64,000 nt of DNA from Clostridium sp. CAG:510. GTDB lineage: Bacteria > Bacillota > Clostridia > Lachnospirales > Lachnospiraceae. The position numbers were made by a program, and so were the translations under genes. The notes beneath the pieces are model-generated. The model made no database searches. It saw nothing but the letters and a program-made list of their open reading frames with translations, and had not been told where the DNA came from. How positions within the stretch are numbered: position 1 is the stretch's first letter; the number at the start of each line of letters is the position of its first letter. Where the stretch lies: contig FR880800.1 of assembly GCA_000434615.1 (NCBI GenBank), positions 9,189-73,188 of the forward strand, read 5' to 3'. Positions 35,424 to 44,200 of this stretch are shown here, piece by piece.

Positions 35424-35461
35424 AAAAAGGACGTATGAATTTTCTTTCATACGTCCTTTTT
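35424..35461. terminator. Bidirectional terminator
   Basis: AAAAAGGACGTATGAA and TTCATACGTCCTTTTT are long perfect arms with T tracts on both strands, ending the acidic-protein gene and the convergent DUF2225 gene. Confidence 0.9.
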
Positions 35462-35510
35462 ATTTCTTTCTGTATTTATCGGTACCGCCTGTTATGCCGG
35501 TAAAAAGATT

Positions 35511-36359
35511 TTATGCCTTATTTTTTCGAAGCTCCGCTAAAATGGCATCCTTCAATTCCCTCGTCTTTTCCTTCATGCGGGAGTTGGCATAGGGCCTTAT
35601 CAAAATCTCGGAAATGAGTTTGGAAGCGATGTCATACTTGCCGAGCCCGAAAGCCAGATTGGCAATCAGGTATTCCAATGTGGTATCGTCCATACCGCAG
35701 ATAGGAAAGCTTTCCGCTGCTTCCGCCGCAATAAATCCCTCCATGGCATTTTTCAGATATTCTCTTTCCTGTGCCTTTAATTCGGCTCTCTTTTCTTCCG
35801 TGCCGGGTTCCCTTTCCAGGGTTTCTCTCCAGCCGCGGAGCACCCATGCCGCCTTTAAGCAGGTATAGGCTTTTTCACTGTTTCTTGCCTGTTTTACGAT
35901 AGAGCAGGCAAGCGCCACCTTATAATGCTCCATAGCCTCCTCATAGGTATAGGTATCTCCCGTGTGAGGCTTCAGTTTAATATGCTGGCAGATTTTTTCC
36001 CGGATAAGCCGCACCTGTCCTTCCGGCATGGGCTTGAAAAAGCGGATAAGCGCGGAATAGCCGCATTTCGGGCAGCATATCACGTCGTATTTATAGGCAT
36101 CGATGCCCTCGAAAACAGAACGCAAATCGTTGTCGGTCCGTATCAGTCTTGCTTTTCCCGCCTTCATGGTCTTTGCCGTAATCTTTTCCCCGCAGACCGG
36201 GCAGTCGTAATTTCTGTCATAGATTAAATCTTTTTCTTCGATTGCTGCTGCTTTCTTCCCCTTATTACTGTCCTGATTCTTATTCGGGTCCTCATATAAT
36301 TTGACACCTTCCAGATCCCCAAGACCCAAATCCGATAATCCAGACAATAAATTACCCAT
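35511..36359 (-). CDS. DUF2225 family zinc-ribbon protein
   Basis: 282-residue cytoplasmic protein. It has a double-cysteine pair CPVCGE (about residue 53) and CPKCGYSALIRFF (about 97), which should bind zinc, and a helical, TPR-like C-terminal half (EEAMEHYKVALACSIVKQAR, LANLAFGLGKYDIASKLISE-like). This fits DUF2225, a family of unknown function. The start is 2 bp after the glnS stop, so the genes are co-transcribed. Nothing links it directly to glutaminyl-tRNA synthesis. Confidence 0.8.
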   Translation of the reverse strand: MGNLLSGLSDLGLGDLEGVKLYEDPNKNQDSNKGKKAAAIEEKDLIYDRNYDCPVCGEKITAKTMKAGKARLIRTDNDLRSVFEGIDAYKYDVICCPKCGYSALIRFFKPMPEGQVRLIREKICQHIKLKPHTGDTYTYEEAMEHYKVALACSIVKQARNSEKAYTCLKAAWVLRGWRETLEREPGTEEKRAELKAQEREYLKNAMEGFIAAEAAESFPICGMDDTTLEYLIANLAFGLGKYDIASKLISEILIRPYANSRMKEKTRELKDAILAELRKNKA

Positions 36360-36361
36360 AA

Positions 36362-38032
36362 TTAATCCTCCTTCTTTGGTAACACGAATGAGCTCTTCAA
36401 GGATACAATCCTGTTAAAGACCAAAGCTCCTTCTTTGGAATCCTTGCAGTCCACACAGAAAAACCCGTTTCTGACAAACTGGAAGCTTTCATAGGCTTTT
36501 GCATCCTTAAGTGCCGGCTCTGCATAACATTCCTTTAAGATTGTCAGGGAATTGGGATTTAAGTTTAAGCTGCCATCCTCGTTGTAAACGCCCTTTTCTT
36601 CGTCAATGATGTTTTCGTACAGTCTGACCTCTGCTTTTACGGCTTCCTTTGCAGGAACCCAGTGAATGGTACCCTTTACTTTTCTGCCGTCCGGGCTGTT
36701 GCCGCCTCTGGATGCGGGGTCATAGGTACAGTGCACTTCCGTTACGTTGCCGTTTTCGTCCTTCACACAACCGGTGCAGGTGACAAAGTAAGCATTCATC
36801 AGACGCACTTCATTGCCGGGGAACAGTCGGAAATATTTCTTAGGAGGCTCCTCCATGAAATCTTCTCTTTCAATATAAAGCTCTCTGCCGAACGGGATTT
36901 CCCTGCTGCCTAAGGACTCATTCTCCAAGTTGTTGGCAGCGGTAAGCATCTCGGTCTGTCCTTCGGGATAGTTGTCGATCACAAGCTTCACAGGATTTAA
37001 GACCGCCATCATACGGGGACGCTTCATCTTTAAGTCCTCGCGGATGCAGTATTCAAGCATCGCATAATCGGCAATGGAATTTGCTTTGGAAACACCGCAG
37101 AGCTCTACGAACATTTTAATGGATTCCGGGGTAAAACCGCGTCTTCTCAGCGCAGCGATGGAAACTAATCTGGGGTCGTCCCAGCCGTCCACGATGCCTT
37201 CCTCCACTAATTTTTTGATGTATCTCTTGCCGGTCACCACATTTTTCAGATACAACTTTGCAAACTCAATCTGTTTGGGAGGATGCGGATATTCTAATTC
37301 TCTTACCACCCAGTCGTACAGAGGTCTGTGGTCTTCAAACTCCAGGGTACAGATGGAATGGGTAATGCCTTCAATGGCATCCTCAATGGGATGTGCAAAA
37401 TCGTACATGGGATAAATGCACCATTTATCCCCGGTATTGTGGTGGGTCATATGGGCTACACGGTAAATAACCGGGTCTCTCATGTTCATGTTGGGAGAAG
37501 CCATATCGATACGGGCGCGGAGTACCTTTTCACCGTCTGCAAATTTGCCGGCGCGCATGTCCTCAAATAACTGCAGGTTTTCCTCAATGCTTCTGCCTGC
37601 TGCCGGATCTTCCTTTCCGGGCTCGGTCAGTGTGCCCCTGTATTCCTTCATCTGCTCTGCAGACAAGTCGGATACATAGGCTTTTCCTTTTTTTATCAGT
37701 TTTACAGCCGCTTCGTACATCTGTTCAAAATAGTTGGATGCAAAGAAAAGTCTGTCTTCCCAGTCGGCGCCCAGCCATTCCACATCCGCTTTGATGGAGT
37801 CTACGAACTCTTCCTTTTCCTTGGTCGGGTTGGTATCGTCAAATCGCATGTTGAACTTGCCGTTGTACTTCTGCGCCAGCCCGTAGTTTAAAAGAATACT
37901 CTTGGCATGTCCAATATGAAGATAGCCGTTGGGTTCGGGAGGAAAACGGGTGTGCACGGTATCGTAAAATCCATCCGCCAGATCCTTCTCTATAATCTGT
38001 TCAATAAAATTTTTGCTTTCTGTCTCGCTCAT
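36362..38032 (-). CDS. glnS: Glutaminyl-tRNA synthetase
   Basis: Charges tRNA-Gln directly. 556 residues, class [21 protein letters not shown] holds the HIGH box; [17 protein letters not shown] and [20 protein letters not shown] are GlnRS-typical; anticodon-binding beta-barrels fill the C-terminal third. The KMSKS-equivalent loop reads [11 protein letters not shown], where E. coli GlnRS has VMSKRKL, keeping the lysine but not Met-Ser. GluRS is excluded by the GlnRS-type core and barrels. It starts 22 bp after the TIR gene and is followed by DUF2225 after 2 bp, in the long run downstream of the ZTP riboswitch. Confidence 0.95.
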   Translation of the reverse strand: MSETESKNFIEQIIEKDLADGFYDTVHTRFPPEPNGYLHIGHAKSILLNYGLAQKYNGKFNMRFDDTNPTKEKEEFVDSIKADVEWLGADWEDRLFFASNYFEQMYEAAVKLIKKGKAYVSDLSAEQMKEYRGTLTEPGKEDPAAGRSIEENLQLFEDMRAGKFADGEKVLRARIDMASPNMNMRDPVIYRVAHMTHHNTGDKWCIYPMYDFAHPIEDAIEGITHSICTLEFEDHRPLYDWVVRELEYPHPPKQIEFAKLYLKNVVTGKRYIKKLVEEGIVDGWDDPRLVSIAALRRRGFTPESIKMFVELCGVSKANSIADYAMLEYCIREDLKMKRPRMMAVLNPVKLVIDNYPEGQTEMLTAANNLENESLGSREIPFGRELYIEREDFMEEPPKKYFRLFPGNEVRLMNAYFVTCTGCVKDENGNVTEVHCTYDPASRGGNSPDGRKVKGTIHWVPAKEAVKAEVRLYENIIDEEKGVYNEDGSLNLNPNSLTILKECYAEPALKDAKAYESFQFVRNGFFCVDCKDSKEGALVFNRIVSLKSSFVLPKKED

Positions 38033-38054
38033 ACTAAAACCTTCCTGTTTCCGT

Positions 38055-40538
38055 TTATTCCGTAATTTCGTTTTGCGTATATTTTACCACATCTGCCTCT
38101 GCCATAGCAAGCAGTTCATCCAAAGTGTATACCGGACATAAATAGTAATTGTCCAGATTGTCCGTCGTAAGCAGTTTTCCCGACTCATCTATCTGCGCCA
38201 TACCACGTAAGAATGCCAGATTTTCATTCCCGGGACTCATCATATACGCCCAGGAACCGAAGCCCACGTAATAATTGCCCTGGGCATCCTTCCCGTAATA
38301 TTCCGAAGCATCGCCCGGCGTATCCGTGATTTCCGCAAGCAATTCTCCCGAAGCCGTATCGTACATTCTTAAGGAAGAATCCTGATACGTTACAAACGTA
38401 ATGGTTTTGTCTTCGTTATAAAAAATGCCTTCCGCAAGTTTGGGCAGGACATACCCCTTTTCCTTTGCGGTTTCCTGTACCTCATTGCCCCACAGTACCT
38501 CGGTATTCTCCCTGTCCGGCGTTTTGTCCGTCAGGGTATCGTCCGTCGGATAAAAGCGCTGATAGCACACCGCCCTGTTCTCCGTATGCGTTGCCATCAC
38601 AAAGCCCTTTGCCAGTCTTACCGTATAATAAATCCTGTCAGCAAAGCAGTCGAAGGTGACGCCGTGGGTAAAGGATACATTGTTTTCATAGCTCATGATA
38701 TACTGGCAGCCGTCGCTCGTAATATAGGAATACAGGTTGGCGCCGTTTACCGCCTCCGCATATACAATGCCGCTGATGCCCGTCTCGGCGCGCAGGTAAA
38801 CCTCGCCGTTTTTCCGGCTGACGGCATCAGCTTCATAACTGCCGTACAGAAGCATGCTGTCGTCATCCCCCCGGGAAAACAGAATATCATTCAGCATGAC
38901 ATTTTTATATTCCTTTCGATAGAGCAGTTTTCCGGTGCTTTCCTCATATGCCTCCAGATAGCTGTCAAAAACAGAATACAATTCATCCCTGTTTTCATAG
39001 GTCAGCACATACATGCAGCCGTCCTTAAAAGCCACATCCTCCACATATGCCGTCTTCCAGTCGGAATATCTCTTCGTATCATCCGTCAGGCCAAGATACA
39101 GAAGCCTTCTGTCCTCCGACATTACGTCGTCGCTGTTTCGCAGGGTAAGCACCACCGCCGTGGAGTCTTCGTTGAAATAAATCTGTCCGGTCTGTTCCTT
39201 GCAGTATTCATCTAAGTTCTGAACTTCTGTATAATCCTCCGCATCTATAATACGGAGATAATTGTAACCGCTTACCGCTATCCGGGTTCTGTCCTCTGAC
39301 AGATAGTAATTGTAAGCGCTGCCCGGCAGCTCCGGCTTTTCGTTTTCCCCGGTCTTGGCATCAAATACCAGCAGTTCCTTCTCTTCGTTCTGATAAACCA
39401 GTCTGCTGTCATCTATAAAAAACATACCGCCGTCCGAGTAGCCCGGCAACCCTGCAAGCTTCCCCACCGTATGTCCGTATTCGCTTTCTTTTACCGTAAT
39501 GTCTCCCGCACTTTCCTTCAGTGCATAATAAGACATGTCCCCGGAAGACTGCATATCCGTAATCACACTGTCCGTCTTCACTTCGTACCGGCTCAAAAAA
39601 TCTCCCGTCCGGTTATATACATACAGACTGTCCGCCAGGGCTTTCTGAGCCTGTGCCGTATAGGGCATGGCAATGCCGTCATACTCCGTCAGGGCGCTGA
39701 TTGCCGTCTGCATAGCGCCTATTCTGTCGCCCTTCTTCAAAAGCCGCCCGGATTCCTCCGCCAGACTGAGTGCCTGCTCCCTGGACAGAATATCGTTCTG
39801 GCTGCTAATCTGTGCCGCCTGCTCTGCAAGGGAGTCGTTCTGTATCTGGATCTGCTTTTTCTGCTCCCGTATCTGCATGACCATGGCGGTGCTGACAACT
39901 CCGAATGCCAGACATACGGCAGCTCCCGCTGCAGTAAAGCCGAGGATTTTCTTTAATTTCTGTTCCCGGTGGCGCTGCTTTAAGTCATCAAAGCCAACAC
40001 CCAGCATGGGAGCTATCAGACGCAGCTTTTCGGTTTTCATGACCTTCAGGACATCTCTCTTATTTTTGCCGCGCACATCCGCCGCCAGCGGTTCCATTTC
40101 CTCTTTTACGGTTTCCGTGCTGCCGTCCGGATGAGTAACCGTTTTTTCCCGGTATAAAAGTTCCTCCGGGAAGGACTCCGCAGGCTCCCCTTCCACCAGA
40201 ACCGCAAAAATATTTTCCCTGCCGTGCAGGCTGATAAAGGTTTCGATTTCCTTGCGGCACCACAAAGACTCCTTCAGTCTGGGGGAACAGATGACAATCA
40301 GGTATTCCGACTCCTCCAGCGCCTTCCGGATAGGGTCCTCTAAATTATTGGTAAGGGGCAGCTCGTCCTTATCCCGAAAGATTCTTTCAATCTTTGTCCG
40401 GGAAAGCTTTTTATCCTTCTTAAGAGAGCCGGGTATCTTAAACCATTCCAACTGCTTCTGCAGATTTTCCGCCACAAACCTGTCAAGATCTGCATGGCGG
40501 TAGCTGATAAACGCATCGTACTTATACGGTTTCTTCAT
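38055..40538 (-). CDS. Membrane-anchored TIR-domain protein with beta-propeller-like exterior
   Basis: 827 residues. Residues 4-150: a TIR fold, [48 protein letters not shown] and the putative catalytic Glu97 in WCRKEIETF, the residue used by NAD-cleaving TIRs. Residues about 198-222: one membrane helix. Residues about 223-258: Gln-rich coiled coil. From about 300 to 800: repeated four-strand blocks (for example [20 protein letters not shown]), like an irregular WD/YVTN propeller. I use ATG 40538; a TTG at 40550 is possible. It overlaps the DHH gene by 17 bp. It could be an outside sensor with a cytoplasmic NADase or scaffold. Confidence 0.8.
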   Translation of the reverse strand: MKKPYKYDAFISYRHADLDRFVAENLQKQLEWFKIPGSLKKDKKLSRTKIERIFRDKDELPLTNNLEDPIRKALEESEYLIVICSPRLKESLWCRKEIETFISLHGRENIFAVLVEGEPAESFPEELLYREKTVTHPDGSTETVKEEMEPLAADVRGKNKRDVLKVMKTEKLRLIAPMLGVGFDDLKQRHREQKLKKILGFTAAGAAVCLAFGVVSTAMVMQIREQKKQIQIQNDSLAEQAAQISSQNDILSREQALSLAEESGRLLKKGDRIGAMQTAISALTEYDGIAMPYTAQAQKALADSLYVYNRTGDFLSRYEVKTDSVITDMQSSGDMSYYALKESAGDITVKESEYGHTVGKLAGLPGYSDGGMFFIDDSRLVYQNEEKELLVFDAKTGENEKPELPGSAYNYYLSEDRTRIAVSGYNYLRIIDAEDYTEVQNLDEYCKEQTGQIYFNEDSTAVVLTLRNSDDVMSEDRRLLYLGLTDDTKRYSDWKTAYVEDVAFKDGCMYVLTYENRDELYSVFDSYLEAYEESTGKLLYRKEYKNVMLNDILFSRGDDDSMLLYGSYEADAVSRKNGEVYLRAETGISGIVYAEAVNGANLYSYITSDGCQYIMSYENNVSFTHGVTFDCFADRIYYTVRLAKGFVMATHTENRAVCYQRFYPTDDTLTDKTPDRENTEVLWGNEVQETAKEKGYVLPKLAEGIFYNEDKTITFVTYQDSSLRMYDTASGELLAEITDTPGDASEYYGKDAQGNYYVGFGSWAYMMSPGNENLAFLRGMAQIDESGKLLTTDNLDNYYLCPVYTLDELLAMAEADVVKYTQNEITE

Positions 40539-42045
40539 AGGTTTTACCAAATATATCCCTTTCTACCACATAAATGTCGTGTCTGTCCTCACAACGTACA
40601 GCCAGAAAATCCCCCGGTTTCCCCAGCATATACTTACTTTTATCCCATGCTGTAAAAACCTTTACACCTCTTGTCAATTCCCTGGCATGGATGTGCACCT
40701 GCCCCGTGGGCACGCAGGCTCTTGCATAATCGGTCAGATGCAGGGTGCTTCCGTCATTCCGGTTCTTTATGGTCGGCACATAATCCGCCGATAGCGCATA
40801 GGTTTCAAACTCATATTTATCCGGAAGCACCTGATAGCTTTTTTCAAATTTGGCTCTCCGGTTGGGATAGACCTCGCCTTTGATGCCAATCATGATATAC
40901 AGATCATCTTCAATGGTCATATCCACATCCCCTTCCAGGGTACGGATGGTAATCGGCGTACCTGCCGGAAGCACCTCATCCGCTTTCACAAAGCCGATGG
41001 GGATTTTCTTTTTGCTGTATTTCTTCATGTCAAAGGTGTCAATGTCATAGTCCGCCGCATAAATCAGATCAAAGCTGTCAAAATACTGGTTCATGCGGTT
41101 GTTGAAGTACGCTTCCGGATGCAGGGTGGGATAATGCTTCTCGTAAAGCTTCTTACTGACAAATCCGCCCGCTTTTTCATAATGCCCGCCACCGGAGCCT
41201 ATGCCCTCACATAAATAGGACGCCAGCTCGCTGGCATTCACTTCCCTGATGCAGCTACGTACGGAAAACTTATAGCCGTCCGCGTTTTCGTTAAACACCA
41301 AGCAACTGGTAATCACATCCACCTGCAGCAGGAAATCACTGATAAGTCCCAATATATTAGGGTCGCAGGGCTGTGCCTTAATCACGGCAAAGTTATAATC
41401 CTCGTTGAAGCTGTAGCGTATCAATGCTACTCCCGCAATCTCCAGCTCCTTTAAGGAAAGGTTGGAATTTTTGAAATAATTGATAAGACCGGCATCAAAT
41501 GCCAGGTCATCCCGCATATCCATATCGAGGGGATTGCGGATTTCGGAAAGCTGATTCGTATCCGTATACAGTCCGTAATACAGAGCCGTTTCCAGTCCCG
41601 GCTCCGTCTTTATATCGAACTTTTCATCACGCAGAAGCTTCCACACAAGTGTGCAGCAGCTTCCCAGTGCCGGCACAATCAGGCTTAAAGGCACACCGTC
41701 TATTTCCACCTGATGATGGTCCACAATGGCTACCGTGTCAGCCGCTATCTTCGTCACATTGCCTGCGCCGTACTGACAGTCCACTGTCACAAGCAGCCCC
41801 TTTATAAAAAGGGGCTGTTCTTCGTCCGGGCGTACATATTCCACCGGTATATGCAGTTCATCAATCATGATTTTCAGATTGGACTTCTGGATGGGATTTC
41901 TGCCGCTGTAAATGAGCCTTGTCTGTCTGCCCAGGCTCTTGAAATAGGCATACAGACCAAAGCCGGCTCCCAGTGCATCCGCATCCGGATTGTCGTGGCA
42001 TTGTATGGTAACAGGGTCAAATGCTTCCAAATCTTTCAGTGTCAT
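40522..42045 (-). CDS. DHH/DHHA1 family phosphoesterase with extra C-terminal domain
   Basis: 507 residues. The DHH metal-site motifs are QCHDNPDADALGAGFGL, VDCQYG and DHHQVEIDGV (about residues 108-117); the DHHA1 substrate motif is GIGSGGGHYEKAGGF (about 292). Family members hydrolyse short oligonucleotides, pAp or cyclic dinucleotides. Beyond about residue 340 there is an unassigned domain ending PGDFLAVRCEDRHDIYVVER. The ribosome-binding site is AAGGA, and the start is 50 bp after the AICAR transformylase. It overlaps the TIR gene, so the two are translated together. A role in turning over a TIR-made nucleotide is possible but untested. Confidence 0.83.
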   Translation of the reverse strand: MTLKDLEAFDPVTIQCHDNPDADALGAGFGLYAYFKSLGRQTRLIYSGRNPIQKSNLKIMIDELHIPVEYVRPDEEQPLFIKGLLVTVDCQYGAGNVTKIAADTVAIVDHHQVEIDGVPLSLIVPALGSCCTLVWKLLRDEKFDIKTEPGLETALYYGLYTDTNQLSEIRNPLDMDMRDDLAFDAGLINYFKNSNLSLKELEIAGVALIRYSFNEDYNFAVIKAQPCDPNILGLISDFLLQVDVITSCLVFNENADGYKFSVRSCIREVNASELASYLCEGIGSGGGHYEKAGGFVSKKLYEKHYPTLHPEAYFNNRMNQYFDSFDLIYAADYDIDTFDMKKYSKKKIPIGFVKADEVLPAGTPITIRTLEGDVDMTIEDDLYIMIGIKGEVYPNRRAKFEKSYQVLPDKYEFETYALSADYVPTIKNRNDGSTLHLTDYARACVPTGQVHIHARELTRGVKVFTAWDKSKYMLGKPGDFLAVRCEDRHDIYVVERDIFGKTYEETV

Positions 42046-42095
42046 AGTTTTATTCCTTATTGTCCGTGAAGATGTCCGTGCCGCCCGGTTCCTTA

Positions 42096-43274
42096 TTAGT
42101 GATGGAACAGACGGATGCCGGTAAATACCATTGCCATATTGTACTTGTCGCAGCAGGAAATCACCAGATCATCCCTGACGGAACCGCCGGGCTGTACGAT
42201 GTACTTCACGCCGCTCTTGTGTGCTCTTTCCACGTTGTCGGAGAACGGGAAGAACGCATCGGAACCTAAGGTAACATCCTTTAAGCCGTCAAGCCATGCT
42301 CTCTTTTCCTCTGCGGTAAATACAGGGGGCTTTTCCTTGAATACTCTCTGCCATGCGCCCTCTGCCAGTACATCCATATATTCGTCGCCGATGTAGTTGT
42401 CAATGGCGTTGTCCCTGTCCGCTCTGCCCAGGGAGTCTACAAACTGTAAGGAAAGAACCTGTGGTGCCTGACGTAAGAACCAGTTATCCGCTTTCTGTCC
42501 GGCAAGTCTGGTGCAGTGTACACGGGACTGCTGTCCTGCGCCGATACCGATTGCCTGACCGTCCTTTACATAACATACGGAATTGGACTGGGTGTATTTT
42601 AAGGTAATGAGCGCTACCTTCATGTCGCGAAGGGCGCTTTCGGGAATGTCCTTATTCTGGGTTACGATGTTGCTTAAAAGCTCTTTGTCAATCTTTAACT
42701 CGTTTCTGCCCTGTTCAAAGGTAATGCCGTACACCTGCTTTCTTTCGATGGGCGCCGGTACATAGGAAGGATCAATCTGAATAATATTGTAGTTGCCCTT
42801 CTTTTTGGATTTCAGAAGCTCCAGTGCCTTTTCGGTATAGCCGGGAGCGATAACACCGTCGGAAACCTCTCGTTTAATCAGGCGGGCGGTATCCTCGTCG
42901 CATACGTCGGAAAGGGCAATGAAATCACCGAAGGAAGACATTCTGTCCGCACCTCTTGCTCTCGCATACGCACATGCCAGAGGAGAAAGCTCTCCTAAAT
43001 CGTCCACCCAGTAAATCTTCTTTAAGGTTTCGGACATATGAAGTCCCAGCGCCGCGCCGGCAGGAGAAACATGCTTAAAGGATGTGGCTGCGGGAAGACC
43101 GGTTGCTTCCTTTAATTCCTTTACAAGCTGCCAGCCGTTAAAAGCATCCAGAAAGTTAATATAGCCGGGCTTGCCGTTTAACACCGTAACGGGCAGGTCG
43201 CTGCCGTCTTCCATAAAAATGCGGGAAGGCTTCTGGTTGGGGTTACATCCGTATTTTAATTCGATTTCGTTCAT
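42096..43274 (-). CDS. Stand-alone AICAR transformylase (PurH C-terminal-type)
   Basis: 392 residues. Formylates AICAR with 10-formyl-tetrahydrofolate, the ninth step to IMP. Motifs of the AICARFT domain: ELKYGCNPNQKPSRIF, TSFKHVSPAGAALGL (catalytic Lys-His), RARGADRMSSFGDFIALSD, TLKYTQSNSVCYVKDGQAIG and SDAFFPFSDNVERAHKSGV. The IMP cyclohydrolase half found in bifunctional PurH is absent; that activity is supplied by the purO-type gene 39 bp upstream. This split arrangement occurs in some Clostridia and archaea. Controlled by the ZTP riboswitch as second gene. Confidence 0.92.
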   Translation of the reverse strand: MNEIELKYGCNPNQKPSRIFMEDGSDLPVTVLNGKPGYINFLDAFNGWQLVKELKEATGLPAATSFKHVSPAGAALGLHMSETLKKIYWVDDLGELSPLACAYARARGADRMSSFGDFIALSDVCDEDTARLIKREVSDGVIAPGYTEKALELLKSKKKGNYNIIQIDPSYVPAPIERKQVYGITFEQGRNELKIDKELLSNIVTQNKDIPESALRDMKVALITLKYTQSNSVCYVKDGQAIGIGAGQQSRVHCTRLAGQKADNWFLRQAPQVLSLQFVDSLGRADRDNAIDNYIGDEYMDVLAEGAWQRVFKEKPPVFTAEEKRAWLDGLKDVTLGSDAFFPFSDNVERAHKSGVKYIVQPGGSVRDDLVISCCDKYNMAMVFTGIRLFHH

Positions 43275-43313
43275 AATAACTGTATTCCTTTCTATGTGCC
43301 GTAAAAGGCATGC

Positions 43314-44021
43314 CTATTTGTTCTTGTTGACAATTCTGGTTTCGTATCTGCCGGTTTCCACTTCAATGTATCTGACAAATAAGGAAACCTTGTTGTCTTC
43401 GTTTAAGCTGTTCCACAGCATATCGGTAAACGCATCAATGTCATTGGGAATTTCCACTTCCTTCGGTTCACCTTCAAAGCTGGGCAGCGGATTGCCGTCA
43501 TGCATATAGGTATGGATAAAATGTCCTTCGCCTGCCTTGGGATTTTCATATGCAAATGTATAGCGGCGGCAGGAGTCCGGGTCACCGTGGTTACTCTTTA
43601 AGATGGACATGGCGTAGTTGAAGCTGCCGTTCTCCAGATGAATAATACCGGAAATTCTCGGTGTGTAGTTGGGTGCGTCCGGTTCAAACTTACGGCAGCG
43701 TAAAGACTGTTCAAAAGTAATCTGCTTATCCATGCCTTCGTAAATGGTGTCGGTCTGGTCACCGTTTGTGACGATGGTCTTGTTGCCGAGTACTCTGACG
43801 GGTGCATAAATGATAAGAGAGGGATCCTCTAACTTGGAAGGATCAAATGCCTGTGTGCGGATACCTTCGCCGTCCTGTACAAAAATACGGTTGCGGCTGT
43901 TTACGCTTCTTCCCATAATAAAGTATGCGCTGACCGCATATTTGCCATTGCCGGATTTACCAAGGACAATGCCTCTGCCGGGGTAGCTGTTTTCCATCAG
44001 TTCCTGTTGTAATGATACCAT
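43314..44021 (-). CDS. purO: IMP cyclohydrolase, archaeal-type
   Basis: 235 residues. Closes FAICAR to IMP, the last step of purine synthesis. The family is PurO, unrelated to the PurH N-terminal domain; seen here are NSYPGRGIVLGKSGNGKYAV, AYFIMGRSVNSRNRIF, GNKTIVTNGDQTDTIYEG and TFAYENPKAGEGHFIHTYM. I use ATG 44021, eight bases after GGAGG; the open frame extends to 44165, but that stretch is the riboswitch. First gene of the run below the ZTP riboswitch. Confidence 0.9.
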   Translation of the reverse strand: MVSLQQELMENSYPGRGIVLGKSGNGKYAVSAYFIMGRSVNSRNRIFVQDGEGIRTQAFDPSKLEDPSLIIYAPVRVLGNKTIVTNGDQTDTIYEGMDKQITFEQSLRCRKFEPDAPNYTPRISGIIHLENGSFNYAMSILKSNHGDPDSCRRYTFAYENPKAGEGHFIHTYMHDGNPLPSFEGEPKEVEIPNDIDAFTDMLWNSLNEDNKVSLFVRYIEVETGRYETRIVNKNK

Positions 44022-44040
44022 GTTCATTTCCTCCGTTTCC

Positions 44041-44087
44041 AAACAATAAAACCGCCTGAGCGGCACATATGTGTTCGCCCAGGCGGT
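44041..44087 (-). terminator. Terminator of the ZTP riboswitch expression platform
   Basis: ACCGCCTG and CAGGCGGT form the stem on the minus strand, followed by TTTATTGTTT. The 5' arm overlaps the aptamer's last conserved block, so ligand binding and termination exclude each other. Confidence 0.88.
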
Positions 44088-44165
44088 CGGCATTTTCTTA
44101 TTTCTACACTTCCTATGGGTACTCCCACGACAGCAGTTGCTGTTTCCGCCAGTTGTGTAGCTCAT
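44077..44165 (-). promoter_or_regulatory. ZTP riboswitch (pfl motif)
   Basis: Minus-strand blocks match the pfl consensus: CTACAC/GTGTAG outer stem, AACTGGCGG, CGTGGGAG and the 3' block CCGCCTGGGC. ZTP or ZMP, which build up when 10-formyl-tetrahydrofolate is short, should stabilise the aptamer, block the terminator and turn on purO and the AICAR transformylase gene. Confidence 0.92.
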
Positions 44166-44171
44166 AAGTCC

Positions 44172-44200
44172 ATACTACATGATTTTATAAGGGATTTCAA
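44172..44200 (-). promoter_or_regulatory. Promoter of the ZTP riboswitch operon
   Basis: TTGAAA, 17-bp spacer, TAGTAT on the minus strand. The -35 box overlaps the stop codon of the upstream GGDEF-EAL gene; the start site would fall at the aptamer's first bases. Confidence 0.55.

Noticed and set aside
36362..38032. Glutamyl-tRNA synthetase instead of GlnRS.
   Set aside because: The GWDDPR segment, length and C-terminal beta-barrel sequence are of the GlnRS type.
38586..39215. 209-codon frame opposite the TIR gene.
   Set aside because: Antisense to a long continuous gene with consistent domain content; no ribosome-binding site or family motif.
44022..44165. 48-codon N-terminal extension of PurO.
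   Set aside because: The extension is encoded by the ZTP riboswitch and its terminator; the internal ATG has a proper GGAGG and matches the family start.
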